The position numbers and the translations under genes are program-made. DNA of 64,000 nt, taken from the NCBI GenBank assembly GCA_013822345.1, contig PNKH01000020.1, forward strand, positions 1 through 64,000, read 5' to 3'. This stretch comes from Isosphaera sp. (GTDB taxonomy: Bacteria > Planctomycetota > Planctomycetia > Gemmatales > Gemmataceae). Under the pieces are notes generated by a model. The model did not search any database. It was not told the DNA's origin and was given only the letters and a program-made list of their open reading frames with translations. Below are positions 1 through 7,964 of this stretch, piece after piece (positions within the stretch are counted from its first letter, which is position 1; each line of letters starts with the position of its first letter).

Positions 1-28
1 GCCGGCGGCCGCGGTTAGCATCGCCGGC

Positions 29-706
29 ATGAACCGGCTCGCCCGGCGGAAGTTCCTGCTCCTGTTCGTCACCCTCCTGGGGGTGGTGGTCGGGTACCCG
101 CTCCTGCGCACGGCGGCCGACGCCCGGCTGCTGATCGACCTCCTCATCTCGGCGATCTTCCTGGCCGCGCTGCGGGTGGTGTTCACCGACGCCAAGCTCC
201 GGGCGGCGGCGGTGCTGCTCGGGGTCCCGGCCCTGGGCGGGATGTGGGCCGCGTACCTCGTCCCCGGCGCCCCGCGGCTGTCCGAGTCGGTGGTCCTGCA
301 CCTGTGCGCCGCCGTGTCCTTCGGGTTCACGATCGGGGCGGTCCTGCGGGGCGTGTTCCGGGAGGACGGGGTCACGGTGGACGACGTGTACGGGGCGTTC
401 TGCGGGTACCTGCTGCTCGGGCTGCTGTTCGGCCACCTGTACGCGGCGGTGGAGCTCGTCCGCCCCGGCTCGTTCCAGGGGGCCGGGATGTCCGCCCCGG
501 CCCGCGACGACCACCACTTCCTGCTCACCTACTTCAGCTTCCTGACGCTCACCACGGTCGGGTACGGGGACGTGGTGCCGGCCGCGGACGCGGCCCGCGG
601 GCTGGTGGTGGCGGAGGCGGTGGCCGGGCAGTTCTACCTGGCCGGGCTGATCGCCGAGGTGATCGGCCGGCGGGTCGGCCAGGCCCGGCGGAAGGCGGAC
701 CCGTAG
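29..706 (+). CDS. Potassium channel family protein, ion transport 2 domain
   Basis: This is an integral inner-membrane protein of 225 residues that should conduct K+ passively. The selectivity filter TVGYGD lies at about residues 176-181, between a pore helix (DDHHFLLTYFSFLTLT) and a last membrane helix, as in the Ion_trans_2 family. Four or five hydrophobic segments precede it at about residues 8-27, 33-50, 57-77, 88-106 and 121-140, so there are about six membrane spans. No charged S4-like voltage sensor is evident, and no cytoplasmic RCK/TrkA-N regulatory domain follows. The start is the first ATG, 28 bases into the window; the promoter lies outside or is not visible. It converges with the HAD gene, only 5 bases away. 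Confidence 0.88.
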   Translation: MNRLARRKFLLLFVTLLGVVVGYPLLRTAADARLLIDLLISAIFLAALRVVFTDAKLRAAAVLLGVPALGGMWAAYLVPGAPRLSESVVLHLCAAVSFGFTIGAVLRGVFREDGVTVDDVYGAFCGYLLLGLLFGHLYAAVELVRPGSFQGAGMSAPARDDHHFLLTYFSFLTLTTVGYGDVVPAADAARGLVVAEAVAGQFYLAGLIAEVIGRRVGQARRKADP

Positions 707-711
707 CCGGG

Positions 712-1353
712 TCAGCGCGGCGGCAGCAGGTCGAGCAGCTCGGCGAAGTCGGCCAGGACGCGGGCCGGGCCGGCGGCCACCGCCTCGTCCCAGGCCCCTG
801 CCCCGCCCGGCACCAGCCACACCGGCACCCCGGCCGCCGCCCCGGTCCGGACGTCGATGTCCATGTCCCCGACGTACACCGCGTCCGCGGCGGTCGCCCC
901 GAGCCGGGACAGCCCCTCGAGCAGCATCGCCGGGTCCGGCTTCGCCCGCCCGCCGACGTCGTCCGGCCCGAGGACGCACCCGAAGTGCGGGCCGAGGCCG
1001 AGGGCGTCCACCAGCCGGCGGGTGAACTCGACCCGCTTGTTGCTGCACACCCCGAGCCGGTACCCGCGGCGGGCGAGTTCGAGGATCGTGTCGGCGACCC
1101 CGGGCATGAGGCGGGTGCCGGACTCCATGACCGCCTCGTGGTGCCGGCGGTAGACGGCCACCGCGTCGGCGACCGGGGCGGCCGGGACGAGCGCGGCCAT
1201 CAGGTGGTCGAGCCCGTGCCCGACGTACCGGCGGACCCGGCCTTCCGGCAGCGGCGGGAGGCCGTAGGCGGCGCGGGCGTGGTTGGTGCTGGCGGCGATG
1301 GCGGGGAAGCTGTCGGCCAGGGTGCCGTCGAAGTCGAACAGGGCGGCGCGCAT
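712..1353 (-). CDS. HAD-family hydrolase, phosphoglycolate phosphatase-like
   Basis: A cytoplasmic HAD superfamily phosphohydrolase of 213 residues from the chosen ATG. Motif I is FDFDGTLAD, with the nucleophilic Asp at about residue 7. Motif II is the Ser of VCSNKR, motif III the Lys in AKPDPAML, and motif IV VGDMDIDV. A helical cap occupies roughly residues 15-85. The order and spacing match the Gph/PGP-like branch, whose members dephosphorylate 2-phosphoglycolate or other small sugar phosphates; substrate cannot be read from sequence. A GTG 42 bases further upstream would add 14 Pro/His-rich residues before the motif, so the ATG directly before the nucleophile strand was preferred. The gene is convergent with the channel gene. 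Confidence 0.88.
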   Translation of the reverse strand: MRAALFDFDGTLADSFPAIAASTNHARAAYGLPPLPEGRVRRYVGHGLDHLMAALVPAAPVADAVAVYRRHHEAVMESGTRLMPGVADTILELARRGYRLGVCSNKRVEFTRRLVDALGLGPHFGCVLGPDDVGGRAKPDPAMLLEGLSRLGATAADAVYVGDMDIDVRTGAAAGVPVWLVPGGAGAWDEAVAAGPARVLADFAELLDLLPPR

Positions 1354-1401
1354 CGGGTGGGGTGGCGGGTGGCGGGTGGCGGGGGTGGTGACCACCCCGT
1401 T

Positions 1402-1479
1402 TAGCCGCGACGCGGAGTCTTCGGAGCGGAGCGCGGGGGAGCCGCCGCGCTCCGCTCCGAAGACTCCGCGTCGCGGCTA
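1402..1479. repeat. Intergenic palindrome, family R1 copy 1
   Basis: Two 34-base perfectly complementary arms (1402-1435 and 1446-1479) are separated by 10 bases. The outer ends read TAGCCGCGAC and GTCGCGGCTA. Related copies are at 12556-12640 and 30461-30521. It sits between the divergent HAD and sigma factor genes, upstream of both, so it is not a simple terminator. Confidence 0.85.
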
Positions 1480-1612
1480 CGCGGGGCGATGTTCATGGTA
1501 GGGCGGCGAACCCTTTCCGGGGCGGGGGGCCTCTGACCGGACGAGGCCGCTGACGCGGCGCGCGGTTCGCGGTATGTTGGGGGTGTCCGCCCTCTGCCGC
1601 GAGCCGCCGCCG

Positions 1613-2185
1613 ATGTTCGACCCCCCGCCGGACCCGCCGGAGACGCTGACGCCCGAGGTGGTGTTCCGGGACTACGCCCCGCGGATCTACAACCTCGCCC
1701 GGCGGATGCTCGGGAACGACGCGGACGCCGAGGACGTGACCCAGGACGTGCTCCTGCAGGTGGTGCGGAAGCTGGACACGTTCCGCGGGGACAGCCAGCT
1801 CGGGACGTGGCTCCACCGGGTGACGGTGAACGCCGCCCTGGCCCACCGGGAGAAGCGGGCGAACCGGCAGAAGCGGGAGGCCGGGGAGGCGGACGACGAC
1901 CTGGCGTCGGACGGGCCGGGCGGGGCGGTGCGGCGGTGGGACGTGGCCCCGGACGAGCCGGTCCTGGCGGCCGAGCGGGCAGGGATCATCGAGGCGGCGA
2001 TCAACGCCCTGCCGGAGCCGTTCCGGGACGTGTACGTGCTGGCCGACGTGGAGCAGCTGCCGAACGCGGAGATCGGGGAGATGCTGGGGCTGAGCGTGCC
2101 GGCGGTGAAGAGCCGGCTGCACCGGGCCCGGCTGCGGATGCGGGAGGCGTTGGCCCCGCACTTCGAACAGGGGGTGGCGTCGTGA
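1613..2185 (+). CDS. ECF-type RNA polymerase sigma factor (sigma-70 family)
   Basis: A 190-residue sigma factor of extracytoplasmic-function type that would direct RNA polymerase to a dedicated promoter set. Region 2 includes YNLARRMLGNDADAEDVTQD, the core-binding and -10 recognition segment, with the conserved DAEDVTQDV. Region 4 has LPEPFRDVYVLADVEQLPN followed by the helix-turn-helix LSVPAVKSRLHRARLRMRE. The linker is acidic and short. An ATG 39 bases upstream is possible but adds a low-complexity MLGVSALCREPPP stretch, so the ATG at 1613 was chosen. The stop codon overlaps the GTG of the next gene (GTGA), showing translational coupling to a probable anti-sigma factor. Confidence 0.9.
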   Translation: MFDPPPDPPETLTPEVVFRDYAPRIYNLARRMLGNDADAEDVTQDVLLQVVRKLDTFRGDSQLGTWLHRVTVNAALAHREKRANRQKREAGEADDDLASDGPGGAVRRWDVAPDEPVLAAERAGIIEAAINALPEPFRDVYVLADVEQLPNAEIGEMLGLSVPAVKSRLHRARLRMREALAPHFEQGVAS

Positions 2186-2418
2186 CCTGCGCGGAGCTGG
2201 CCGAGGCGCTGCACGACTACGTCGGCGGCGACCTGGTCCTGGCGGTGCACGAGACGTTCGAGGTGCACGTCGCCGGGTGCCCGGAGTGCGGGGCGCTGGT
2301 GCGGACGTACCGGTACACGGTGCGGCTGGCCGCGGCGCTGCCGAAATGCGGGCCGCTCCCGCCGGCGGTCGAGGCCCGGCTGCGGGCGGCGCTGGCGGCC
2401 GAGCTGGAGGACGGGTGA
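2182..2418 (+). CDS. Small zinc-finger anti-sigma factor (zf-HC2-like)
   Basis: A 78-residue protein begun by GTG inside the stop region of the sigma gene (GTGA overlap). The N-terminal helix TCAELAEALHDYVGGDL and the H-x3-C-x2-C signature HVAGCPECGAL match the anti-sigma zinc finger (ZAS/zf-HC2) fold that binds and holds its sigma factor. Unlike full-length transmembrane anti-sigma factors it has no membrane segment; it ends soon after a helix rich in Arg and Ala. By position and motif it is the regulator of the sigma factor directly upstream. This pairing is inferred from overlap and family knowledge. Confidence 0.82.
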   Translation: MTCAELAEALHDYVGGDLVLAVHETFEVHVAGCPECGALVRTYRYTVRLAAALPKCGPLPPAVEARLRAALAAELEDG

Positions 2419-2440
2419 CGCGGGTCCGGGGGCCGTTCGC

Positions 2441-2623
2441 GTGGTGCCCCTCACCCGGCCCCGCGAAGCGCGGGGCCGACCTCTCCCCGGCGGGGAGAGG
2501 TGGGGCTACAGCGGCCTCTCGAAACGCGCCCGACCCGGGTAGCGACCGAGAAGACCGGGCGCCCCCACCTCTCCCCGCCGGGGAGAGGTCGCCGGCGCTT
2601 CGCCGGCGGGTGAGGGGCACCAC
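2441..2623. repeat. Large modular intergenic repeat, family R3 copy A
   Basis: The 16-base outer arms GTGGTGCCCCTCACCC and GGGTGAGGGGCACCAC enclose two inner inverted blocks: ACCTCTCCCC/GGGGAGAGGT-type stems and GC hairpins such as GGCCCCGCGAAGCGCGGGGCC. The centre is unique to each copy. Other copies are at 39130-39303, 45564-45887 and 47821-48006. It fills the gap between the anti-sigma gene and the ferritin-like gene. Confidence 0.85.
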
Positions 2624-2666
2624 CTCCCGTGAAATCCGGCCGCATCCGCCCTTCCGAGGCCCACCC

Positions 2667-4109
2667 ATGTCCGCCCCGATCCCGCTCGCCGACTACCGCC
2701 CGTACAAGGACCTGCCGCCGCTCGCCGGCCTCTGCACCCTCGAAGAAGCCGCCAAGCCGGGGCTGTCGGTGGAGGAGTGCGTCCGCCGGTTGAAGCGGTT
2801 CCACTACGCGTTTAAGCGGCTGCACCAGATCCTGACCGCCCGCATCACGGCGGAGCCGATCTACGAGCTGAAGACCGCCTTCGCACACCACGCCTACCTG
2901 TGCGCCGAGCACGTCGCGGCGCTGCGGACGCGGATCGGCGAGATGCGCGAGCCGCCGCTCGGGCTGGAGGACGTGCCGCACCCGGCGCTGGAGGCGTTCT
3001 TCGACGAGATCCTCGCCGCCCCGACGACGGGCGAGTTACTCTGCGGGCTGGGGATCGCCGTCCTGGAACTGTCGGGCGCGTGCGAGCGGTACGTTGCGCA
3101 GACCAACCCACTCACCGACGCCCCGAGCCATCGCGTCCTTCGGTTCGCGTTGCTGGAACTGGGCGATATCGAGCGGTGGTGGGATCAAGTGGCCGTCGCC
3201 CTCGCCGAGCCGGAACTGCCAGCCCCCCCTGCCGGGGAGGAATACTGGGCGAACTACCTCGCCCGGTTCCTCGCGAGCGCCGGCCTCCTCGACGGAACCG
3301 CTCCCGAATCCGGCGACCCCATCAACCGCCGGTACTCCGCGAACCCCTACGTCTACGACCCCGTCCCGCGGCGCGACGAGCGGTTCGCCGACCCGTGGAA
3401 CCAGGGCGTGAACGCCGAGAGCTTCCTCTACAACGAGGCGTTCCCGGCCCGGGCCAAGGCCCTGATGATGCTGTACAAGCGGCTCCGCGAGATCGACGTG
3501 CCGGAGATGATGGCCTCCATCATCTCCCAGACGCCGGGCAAGCCGTGGGGGTACTACCGCGACATGTCCCGGCAGCTCTGGGACGAGGCCCGGCACGCGA
3601 TGATGGGCGAGGTCGGGTTCGTCGCCCTCGGCGTCGACTGGACCAAGGCCCGGATCACCTTCAACTGGTCGTACCGGCTGAACACCGAGTGCACCCCGAT
3701 GGAGCGGCACGGGGTGCTGTACTTCATCGAGCAGGGGCTGATGCCGCGGACCGGCAAACGCTACGAGTTCGAGACCGGCCAGGCGTCCGGGCTGCCGCTG
3801 ATCGCCACCCTCCAGGACTTCGACTGGGCCGACGAGGTGTTGCACTCGCAGATCGGTCGGCTGTGGTACGTGCCGGAGTTCGGCAGCCTGAAGGAAGCGC
3901 TCGACTACGGCGACCGGGCGTGGTCGAAGATCCTGAGCAACTGGGCGGCGGTGAAGGACCAGGGGCTGACCGCCCACGAGAACTGGTGGCCGGCGGTGTA
4001 CGCGATGGCGTGCCGGGCGGACGGGGTCGAGCCGGACCCGGCGGTGCTGGCGTTCGCCGAGACGTACGAGGGGAAGCGGGCCGACCTCCAGCGCGTCGCG
4101 GCGGAGTGA
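2667..4109 (+). CDS. Ferritin-like helical-bundle protein, function unknown
   Basis: A soluble protein of 480 residues with no signal peptide. Two largely helical halves are visible. The first (about residues 30-180) contains HHAYLCAEHVAALRTRIGEM; the second (about 250-330) contains YNEAFPARAKALMMLYKRLRE and the Glu-x2-His motif in LWDEARHAMMGEVG, typical of ferritin-like carboxylate-bridged metal sites. A C-terminal third rich in aromatic residues follows. The family resembles DUF455-like or oxygenase-like ferritin relatives, but I cannot name a reaction. The ATG at 2667 follows the R3 repeat directly; upstream in-frame sequence is repeat-derived and was excluded. It is probably monocistronic, with an R2 palindrome 9 bases after its stop. 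Confidence 0.72.
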   Translation: MSAPIPLADYRPYKDLPPLAGLCTLEEAAKPGLSVEECVRRLKRFHYAFKRLHQILTARITAEPIYELKTAFAHHAYLCAEHVAALRTRIGEMREPPLGLEDVPHPALEAFFDEILAAPTTGELLCGLGIAVLELSGACERYVAQTNPLTDAPSHRVLRFALLELGDIERWWDQVAVALAEPELPAPPAGEEYWANYLARFLASAGLLDGTAPESGDPINRRYSANPYVYDPVPRRDERFADPWNQGVNAESFLYNEAFPARAKALMMLYKRLREIDVPEMMASIISQTPGKPWGYYRDMSRQLWDEARHAMMGEVGFVALGVDWTKARITFNWSYRLNTECTPMERHGVLYFIEQGLMPRTGKRYEFETGQASGLPLIATLQDFDWADEVLHSQIGRLWYVPEFGSLKEALDYGDRAWSKILSNWAAVKDQGLTAHENWWPAVYAMACRADGVEPDPAVLAFAETYEGKRADLQRVAAE

Positions 4110-4118
4110 CGGCACCCC

Positions 4119-4212
4119 GTAGGGTGGGCCGAGTCCGGCGCTTCGCCGGGCGAGTCCCACCGGGTCACGAGTGGTGGGACTCGCCCGCAGGGCCGGGCTC
4201 GGCCCACCCTAC
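4119..4212. repeat. Intergenic palindrome, family R2 copy 1
   Basis: It begins GTAGGGTGGGCCGAG and ends CTCGGCCCACCCTAC, with an imperfect inner part (GGCGAGTCCCACC and GGTGGGACTCGCC). It lies between two convergent genes and supplies the TAG stop of the minus-strand gene at 4209. Related copies are at 7856-7948 and 31992-32132. It could act as a bidirectional terminator, although it lacks a U tract. Confidence 0.85.
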
Positions 4213-4538
4213 TTCATCCGCCGGAGGTCGTCGAGGTTGGCCTGGCAGTACGGGCAGCCGATCTCCTCCAAATGAAACCGGACGTACTCCAGGAACTCCG
4301 GGTCGCCGGCCCCCAGCACGAACCCGCCGAGCTCGTCACGACTCGGACAGCTCGCCCGCTCCCGCCGCCAGATCGCCCCGGCGGTGTGCTCGCCGCGGTC
4401 CTCCTGCCCCATCACCTCGGTCAGCAACTCCCGCAGCTCGGCCGACCCCCGCAGGGCCCGCTCGACGGCCGCCAGCTCGGCGTCCGGCAGGGCGTCGTGC
4501 AGGTAGTCCCGCAACACTTCCCGGGTGATCGGGGCCAT
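4209..4538 (-). CDS. Conserved small planctomycetal protein with CPYC motif
   Basis: A 109-residue protein starting MAPITREVLRDYLHDALPD. It is helical and acidic through residue 50, then carries RERASCPSRDELGGFVLG and ends with a HLEEIGCPYCQANLDDL segment, where Cys-x2-Cys plus a nearby His and the earlier Cys could bind zinc. The pattern of a helical head plus a zinc-like tail resembles planctomycetal proteins that accompany sigma factors or kinases, so a regulatory, anti-sigma-like role is possible but unproven. It diverges from the TPR gene at 4677, and its stop codon lies in an R2 palindrome. Confidence 0.72.
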   Translation of the reverse strand: MAPITREVLRDYLHDALPDAELAAVERALRGSAELRELLTEVMGQEDRGEHTAGAIWRRERASCPSRDELGGFVLGAGDPEFLEYVRFHLEEIGCPYCQANLDDLRRMK

Positions 4539-4676
4539 CGGCGGGTCCCAGCGGACGCGGAGGCGCTCGGTTCACTATACACGCCCGCCGCCCGGCGGTC
4601 GCCCCGGCCCCGTGTTGCACCCCGCCCGGTCGGAGGGGATAATCCGGTCGTGACGGTTCCCCGGGGAGGGCGGGCG

Positions 4677-5630
4677 ATGCGGCGGACCATCCTCGCGGCG
4701 GCGGTCCTGGCGTGGTCGGCGGCCCCGGCGCGGGCGCAGTTCGTCTGCGGCCCGGCCTGCCCGCCGGGGTACGGCGGGTTCGGGTATACGGCCGGGTTCG
4801 GGTTCGCGTTCGGCGGGGGGAAGCCGAAGGTCAAGTTCGGCGGGTTCGCCGGCGGGTTCTACTCCTCACGGTCGGTGGTCGTCGAGTCGTTCGGGTTCGC
4901 CGGCCCGGTGGTGGTGGCCCGGCCGGTCGTGGTGGTCGTGAACCCCGGCCCGTACCGGGACCCGGACGCGGTGCCGCCCCGGCCGCCGGCCCCCGACCCG
5001 ATTCCGGCCGGGCCGTTCGGCGGGCAGTTCCTGGTGATCGAGCCGCGGAAGCCGCTGCCGCCGCCCGGGGTGATCGTCCCGGATGTCGACCGGGTGGCCC
5101 CGCGCCTCCCGCTCCCGCCGCCGCCGGGCCGGGACCTGTTCGCCGACCCGGTGCCGGCGAAGGTCGACCGCCCCGACCCGGACCCGGTGAAGGAGGCGGC
5201 CCGGCTGTTGCGGCTCGGCCGGGAGGCGTTCGCGGCCGGGGACTACGGGCGGGCGGCTGAGCAGTTCGGGCGGGCGGCCGGGCTCGACCCGAAGGCGGCG
5301 GGGCCGCTGTTCCTGAAGGGCCAGGCGGCGTTCGCCTCGGGCGGGTACGGGGACGCGGTGGCGGCGGTCCGGGCCGGGCTGGAGCTGGACCCGGCGTGGC
5401 CGGCCGGGGTGTTCGACCCGAAGGAGCCGTACGGGGCGAACGCGGCGGCGTTCGCGGTCCACCTGGCGGACCTGCGGAAGGCGGTGGCGGCGAACCCCGG
5501 GGAGCCGGCGCTGGAGTTCCTGCTGGGCTACCAGTTGTGGTTCGTCGGGGAGCAGGCGGAGGCGAAGAAGTGGTTCGCGGCGGCCGCGAAGCGGCTCCCG
5601 GCCCCCGGCCCGATCGCGCTGTTCAAGTGA
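4677..5630 (+). CDS. Secreted TPR-repeat protein
   Basis: A 317-residue exported protein. The ATG at 4677 begins a clear signal peptide (MRRTILAAAVLAWS, AxA-type site near ARAQ at about residue 20); an upstream GTG at 4650 would bury it. Residues 25-65 are rich in Gly and Phe, 65-165 in Pro and Val with spaced Arg-Pro, and about 175-310 hold TPR-like helices, for example LGREAFAAGDYGRAAEQFGR and QAAFASGGYGDAVAAVRAGL. TPRs mediate protein contacts, so this is probably a periplasmic or cell-surface scaffold. It is divergent from the CPYC gene. Function is otherwise unknown. Confidence 0.78.
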   Translation: MRRTILAAAVLAWSAAPARAQFVCGPACPPGYGGFGYTAGFGFAFGGGKPKVKFGGFAGGFYSSRSVVVESFGFAGPVVVARPVVVVVNPGPYRDPDAVPPRPPAPDPIPAGPFGGQFLVIEPRKPLPPPGVIVPDVDRVAPRLPLPPPPGRDLFADPVPAKVDRPDPDPVKEAARLLRLGREAFAAGDYGRAAEQFGRAAGLDPKAAGPLFLKGQAAFASGGYGDAVAAVRAGLELDPAWPAGVFDPKEPYGANAAAFAVHLADLRKAVAANPGEPALEFLLGYQLWFVGEQAEAKKWFAAAAKRLPAPGPIALFK

Positions 5631-5639
5631 CCCCGGCCG

Positions 5640-5925
5640 GCGGAACAGGTCGGAGGTCGCGGTTACTCCGCCGCCGGCCGCCGGGGGTTGCGCTCGGGAG
5701 CCTCCGCCGTAGGCCGCCAGGGGTGGAGCGGAGGCCCGCGAGGGCCGGAGCGCAACCCCTGGCGGGCGTACCCGGACGACCCGTGGCGAGCGCGACCCCC
5801 GGCGGGCGTACCCGGACGACCCGGAGCACCCCCGGGGCGGGCTCCGGGTCGTCCGCCCATAAAATGCCCCCGCCGGAACCGGGGCGGCCGGGATTCCGCA
5901 TTCCGCACTCCGCACTCCGCGTTCC
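5640..5925. repeat. Repeat-rich gap: 40-base tandem unit, hairpin and heptamer run
   Basis: This 300-base gap holds no gene. A 23-base unit GGCGGGCGTACCCGGACGA(CCCG) occurs at 5761-5783 and 5801-5823. GGACGACCCGGAGC pairs with GCTCCGGGTCGTCC (about 5814-5855), a possible terminator of the TPR gene. From 5891 a heptamer-like run reads ATTCCGC ATTCCGC ACTCCGC ACTCCGC, ending just upstream of the next ATG. Confidence 0.7.
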
Positions 5926-5930
5926 CACCG

Positions 5931-7850
5931 ATGCTCCTGCTGTCCTGCACCGACGTGTCCCGCGGGTACGACGCCACCCCGCTGTTCGAGGGCGTGTCGT
6001 TCGAGGTCCACGCCGGCGACCGGGTCGGGTTCGTCGGCCCGAACGGGGCCGGCAAGACCACCCTCCTCAAGATCCTCGCCGGGCTCGACGAGCCGGACTC
6101 CGGCAAGGTCACCCTCCACGCCGGCGCCCGCCTCGGCACCCTCGTCCAGGTCGCCGACTTCCCGCCCGGCCGCACCCTGTTCGCCGAGGCCAAGAGTGCG
6201 TTCGACGAACTGATCGCCGCCCAGGGCGAGTTCCAGCAGGTCGCGGAGGACCTCGCCGCCTGTTCCGACGAGGCCCGCCGCAAGCAGCTGAGCGCGAAGT
6301 TCGACCGGCTCGGCGAACTGCTCAGCCACCACGACGCCTACGAGCTCGACCACAAGGTCGAGACGGTCCTCGGCGGGCTGGGCTTCAAGCCCGCCGACTT
6401 CGACCGCGACGCGAACACCTTCTCCGGCGGCCAGCAGCGGCGGTTGCTCCTCGCCAGGCTCCTCCTGTCCGCCCCGGACGTGATGCTCCTCGACGAGCCG
6501 AGCAACCACCTCGACATCGACACCACCCGGTGGCTCGAGAACTACCTCGCCCAGCAGCCGGAGGGGATGCTGATCGTCAGCCACGACCGGTACTTCCTCG
6601 ACAAGGTGACGAACAAGACGTTCGAGTTGCACGCCCGGAAGGTGACCAGCTACCCCGGGAGCTACCGCCAGTACGTCCGGCTCCGGGACGAGCGGTTCGA
6701 GCGGGAGCTGAAGGAGTACGAGGCCCAGCGGGAGTACATCCTGAAGCAGGAGGAGTACATCCGCCGGGCGAGCTACGGCCAGCTCGCCAAGCAGGCCCAG
6801 TCGCGGGTCAAGGCCCTCGACCGGGTCGAGCGGGTCGACAAGCCGACCAAGGTGAGCGGGCCGAACATCCGGTTCTCCGAGGTGACGCGGTCCGGCGACA
6901 ACGTGTTTCACGTCGAGGGCCTGGCGAAGCGGTACGGGGACAAGGTGCTGTTCGAGGGGCTGAGCTTCGACGTGCCGCGCGGCAAGCGGCTCGGGATCAT
7001 GGGGCCGAACGGGTGCGGGAAGACGACCCTGCTCCGCATCCTCCTCGGGGACGAGGAGCCGTCGGCCGGCGAGGTGCAGCGCGGGCACCTGGTGTTCCCG
7101 GGATACCTGGACCAGCACCTCGCCCTGCTCGACCCGGACAAGTCGGTGATGCGGGCGGTCTGGCCGGACGACGAGCCGGACCACACCGAGCAGAAGATGC
7201 GCGACCTGCTCGGCGGGTTCGGCCTGCACGGCGAGCTGGTCGAGCAGCCGGTCCGGCAGCTGTCCGGCGGGGAGCGGTCGCGGGCGGCGCTGGCGAAGTT
7301 GACGGTGAACGGGGCGAACCTGCTGGTCCTGGACGAGCCGACCAACCACCTCGACATCTGGGCGTGCGACTCACTCGAAGAGGCGGTCAAGGCCTACGAG
7401 GGGACGGTGGTCGTGGTGAGCCACGACCGGTACTTCCTGAACCGCGTCTCGGACCTGCTGATCGTGTTCGCCGACGGCACCACCGAGGTGGTGTACGGGA
7501 ACTACGACACCTACGAGCTGCTCCGGCAGTCCCGGGAGAAGGCGGGGGCGGGCGTCGGGCCGTCAGGCCGACGTGCTCCCGATGCCGCGTCGGGCTCACG
7601 CCCCGACGCCCGCCCGGAGCCGCCGGCGAAGCGGAAGCGGAAGTTCCCGTACCGGAAGGTGCCCGACCTGGAGGCGGACATCGCGAAGGCGGAGAAGCGG
7701 GTGGCCGACCTGGAGGCGGCGCTGCAGACCCCGGACGTGTACAAGGACGCGACCCGGCTGCGGGACACGATGAAGGACCTGGAGAAGCAGAAGGACGCGC
7801 TCGCCCGGCTGTACCAGCACTGGGAAGAGGCGGTCGAGCTGAACGGCTGA
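5931..7850 (+). CDS. ABC-F family ATPase (ribosome-associated, Uup-like)
   Basis: A cytoplasmic protein of 639 residues with two ATP-binding cassettes and no membrane segments, the ABC-F layout. Members bind the ribosomal E site and relieve stalled translation or confer antibiotic protection. Cassette 1 has Walker A GPNGAGKTT, signature FSGGQQRR and Walker B VMLLDEPSNHLD; the charged P-site tether helices follow (about residues 235-300); cassette 2 has GPNGCGKTT, LSGGERSRAAL and LLVLDEPTNHLD. A C-terminal basic linker leads into a coiled coil (about residues 575-635), as in Uup. The ATG at 5931 starts directly before the first cassette strand. The linker contains an inserted palindrome (7546-7615). 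Confidence 0.9.
   Translation: MLLLSCTDVSRGYDATPLFEGVSFEVHAGDRVGFVGPNGAGKTTLLKILAGLDEPDSGKVTLHAGARLGTLVQVADFPPGRTLFAEAKSAFDELIAAQGEFQQVAEDLAACSDEARRKQLSAKFDRLGELLSHHDAYELDHKVETVLGGLGFKPADFDRDANTFSGGQQRRLLLARLLLSAPDVMLLDEPSNHLDIDTTRWLENYLAQQPEGMLIVSHDRYFLDKVTNKTFELHARKVTSYPGSYRQYVRLRDERFERELKEYEAQREYILKQEEYIRRASYGQLAKQAQSRVKALDRVERVDKPTKVSGPNIRFSEVTRSGDNVFHVEGLAKRYGDKVLFEGLSFDVPRGKRLGIMGPNGCGKTTLLRILLGDEEPSAGEVQRGHLVFPGYLDQHLALLDPDKSVMRAVWPDDEPDHTEQKMRDLLGGFGLHGELVEQPVRQLSGGERSRAALAKLTVNGANLLVLDEPTNHLDIWACDSLEEAVKAYEGTVVVVSHDRYFLNRVSDLLIVFADGTTEVVYGNYDTYELLRQSREKAGAGVGPSGRRAPDAASGSRPDARPEPPAKRKRKFPYRKVPDLEADIAKAEKRVADLEAALQTPDVYKDATRLRDTMKDLEKQKDALARLYQHWEEAVELNG
7546..7615. repeat. Palindrome inserted in the ABC-F linker
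   Basis: Fourteen-base perfect arms GGGCGGGCGTCGGG (7546-7559) and CCCGACGCCCGCCC (7602-7615) enclose 42 bases with weaker inner pairing. It lies in coding sequence, between the second cassette and the C-terminal coiled coil, and encodes a Gly/Pro/Arg-rich linker. Confidence 0.75.
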
Positions 7851-7855
7851 CAGGT

Positions 7856-7948
7856 GTAGGGTGGGCCGAGCCGGCGCCCCGCCGGCGAGTCCCACCGCGG
7901 CTGAACAGGTGGGACTCGCCGGCGGGGCGCCGGCTCGGCCCACCCTAC
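7856..7948. repeat. Intergenic palindrome, family R2 copy 2
   Basis: It starts GTAGGGTGGGCCGAGCCGG and ends with the exact complement at 7948; the arms are close to 40 bases with a short CGCGGCTGAACA-type loop. It lies 5 bases after the ABC-F stop and ends just before the ribosome-binding site of the LOG gene. It may act as a transcription attenuator between co-directional genes. Confidence 0.87.
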
Positions 7949-7964
7949 GGGTGGCGGAGGCGTG

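Noticed and set aside
1353-1395. Extended start of the HAD phosphatase at 1395
   Set aside because: The extension is a Pro/His-rich run directly before the catalytic strand; the ATG at 1353 gives normal family length.
2441-2623. R3 arrays considered as CRISPR arrays
   Set aside because: The repeated blocks are inverted, not direct, and there are no regular spacers or cas genes.
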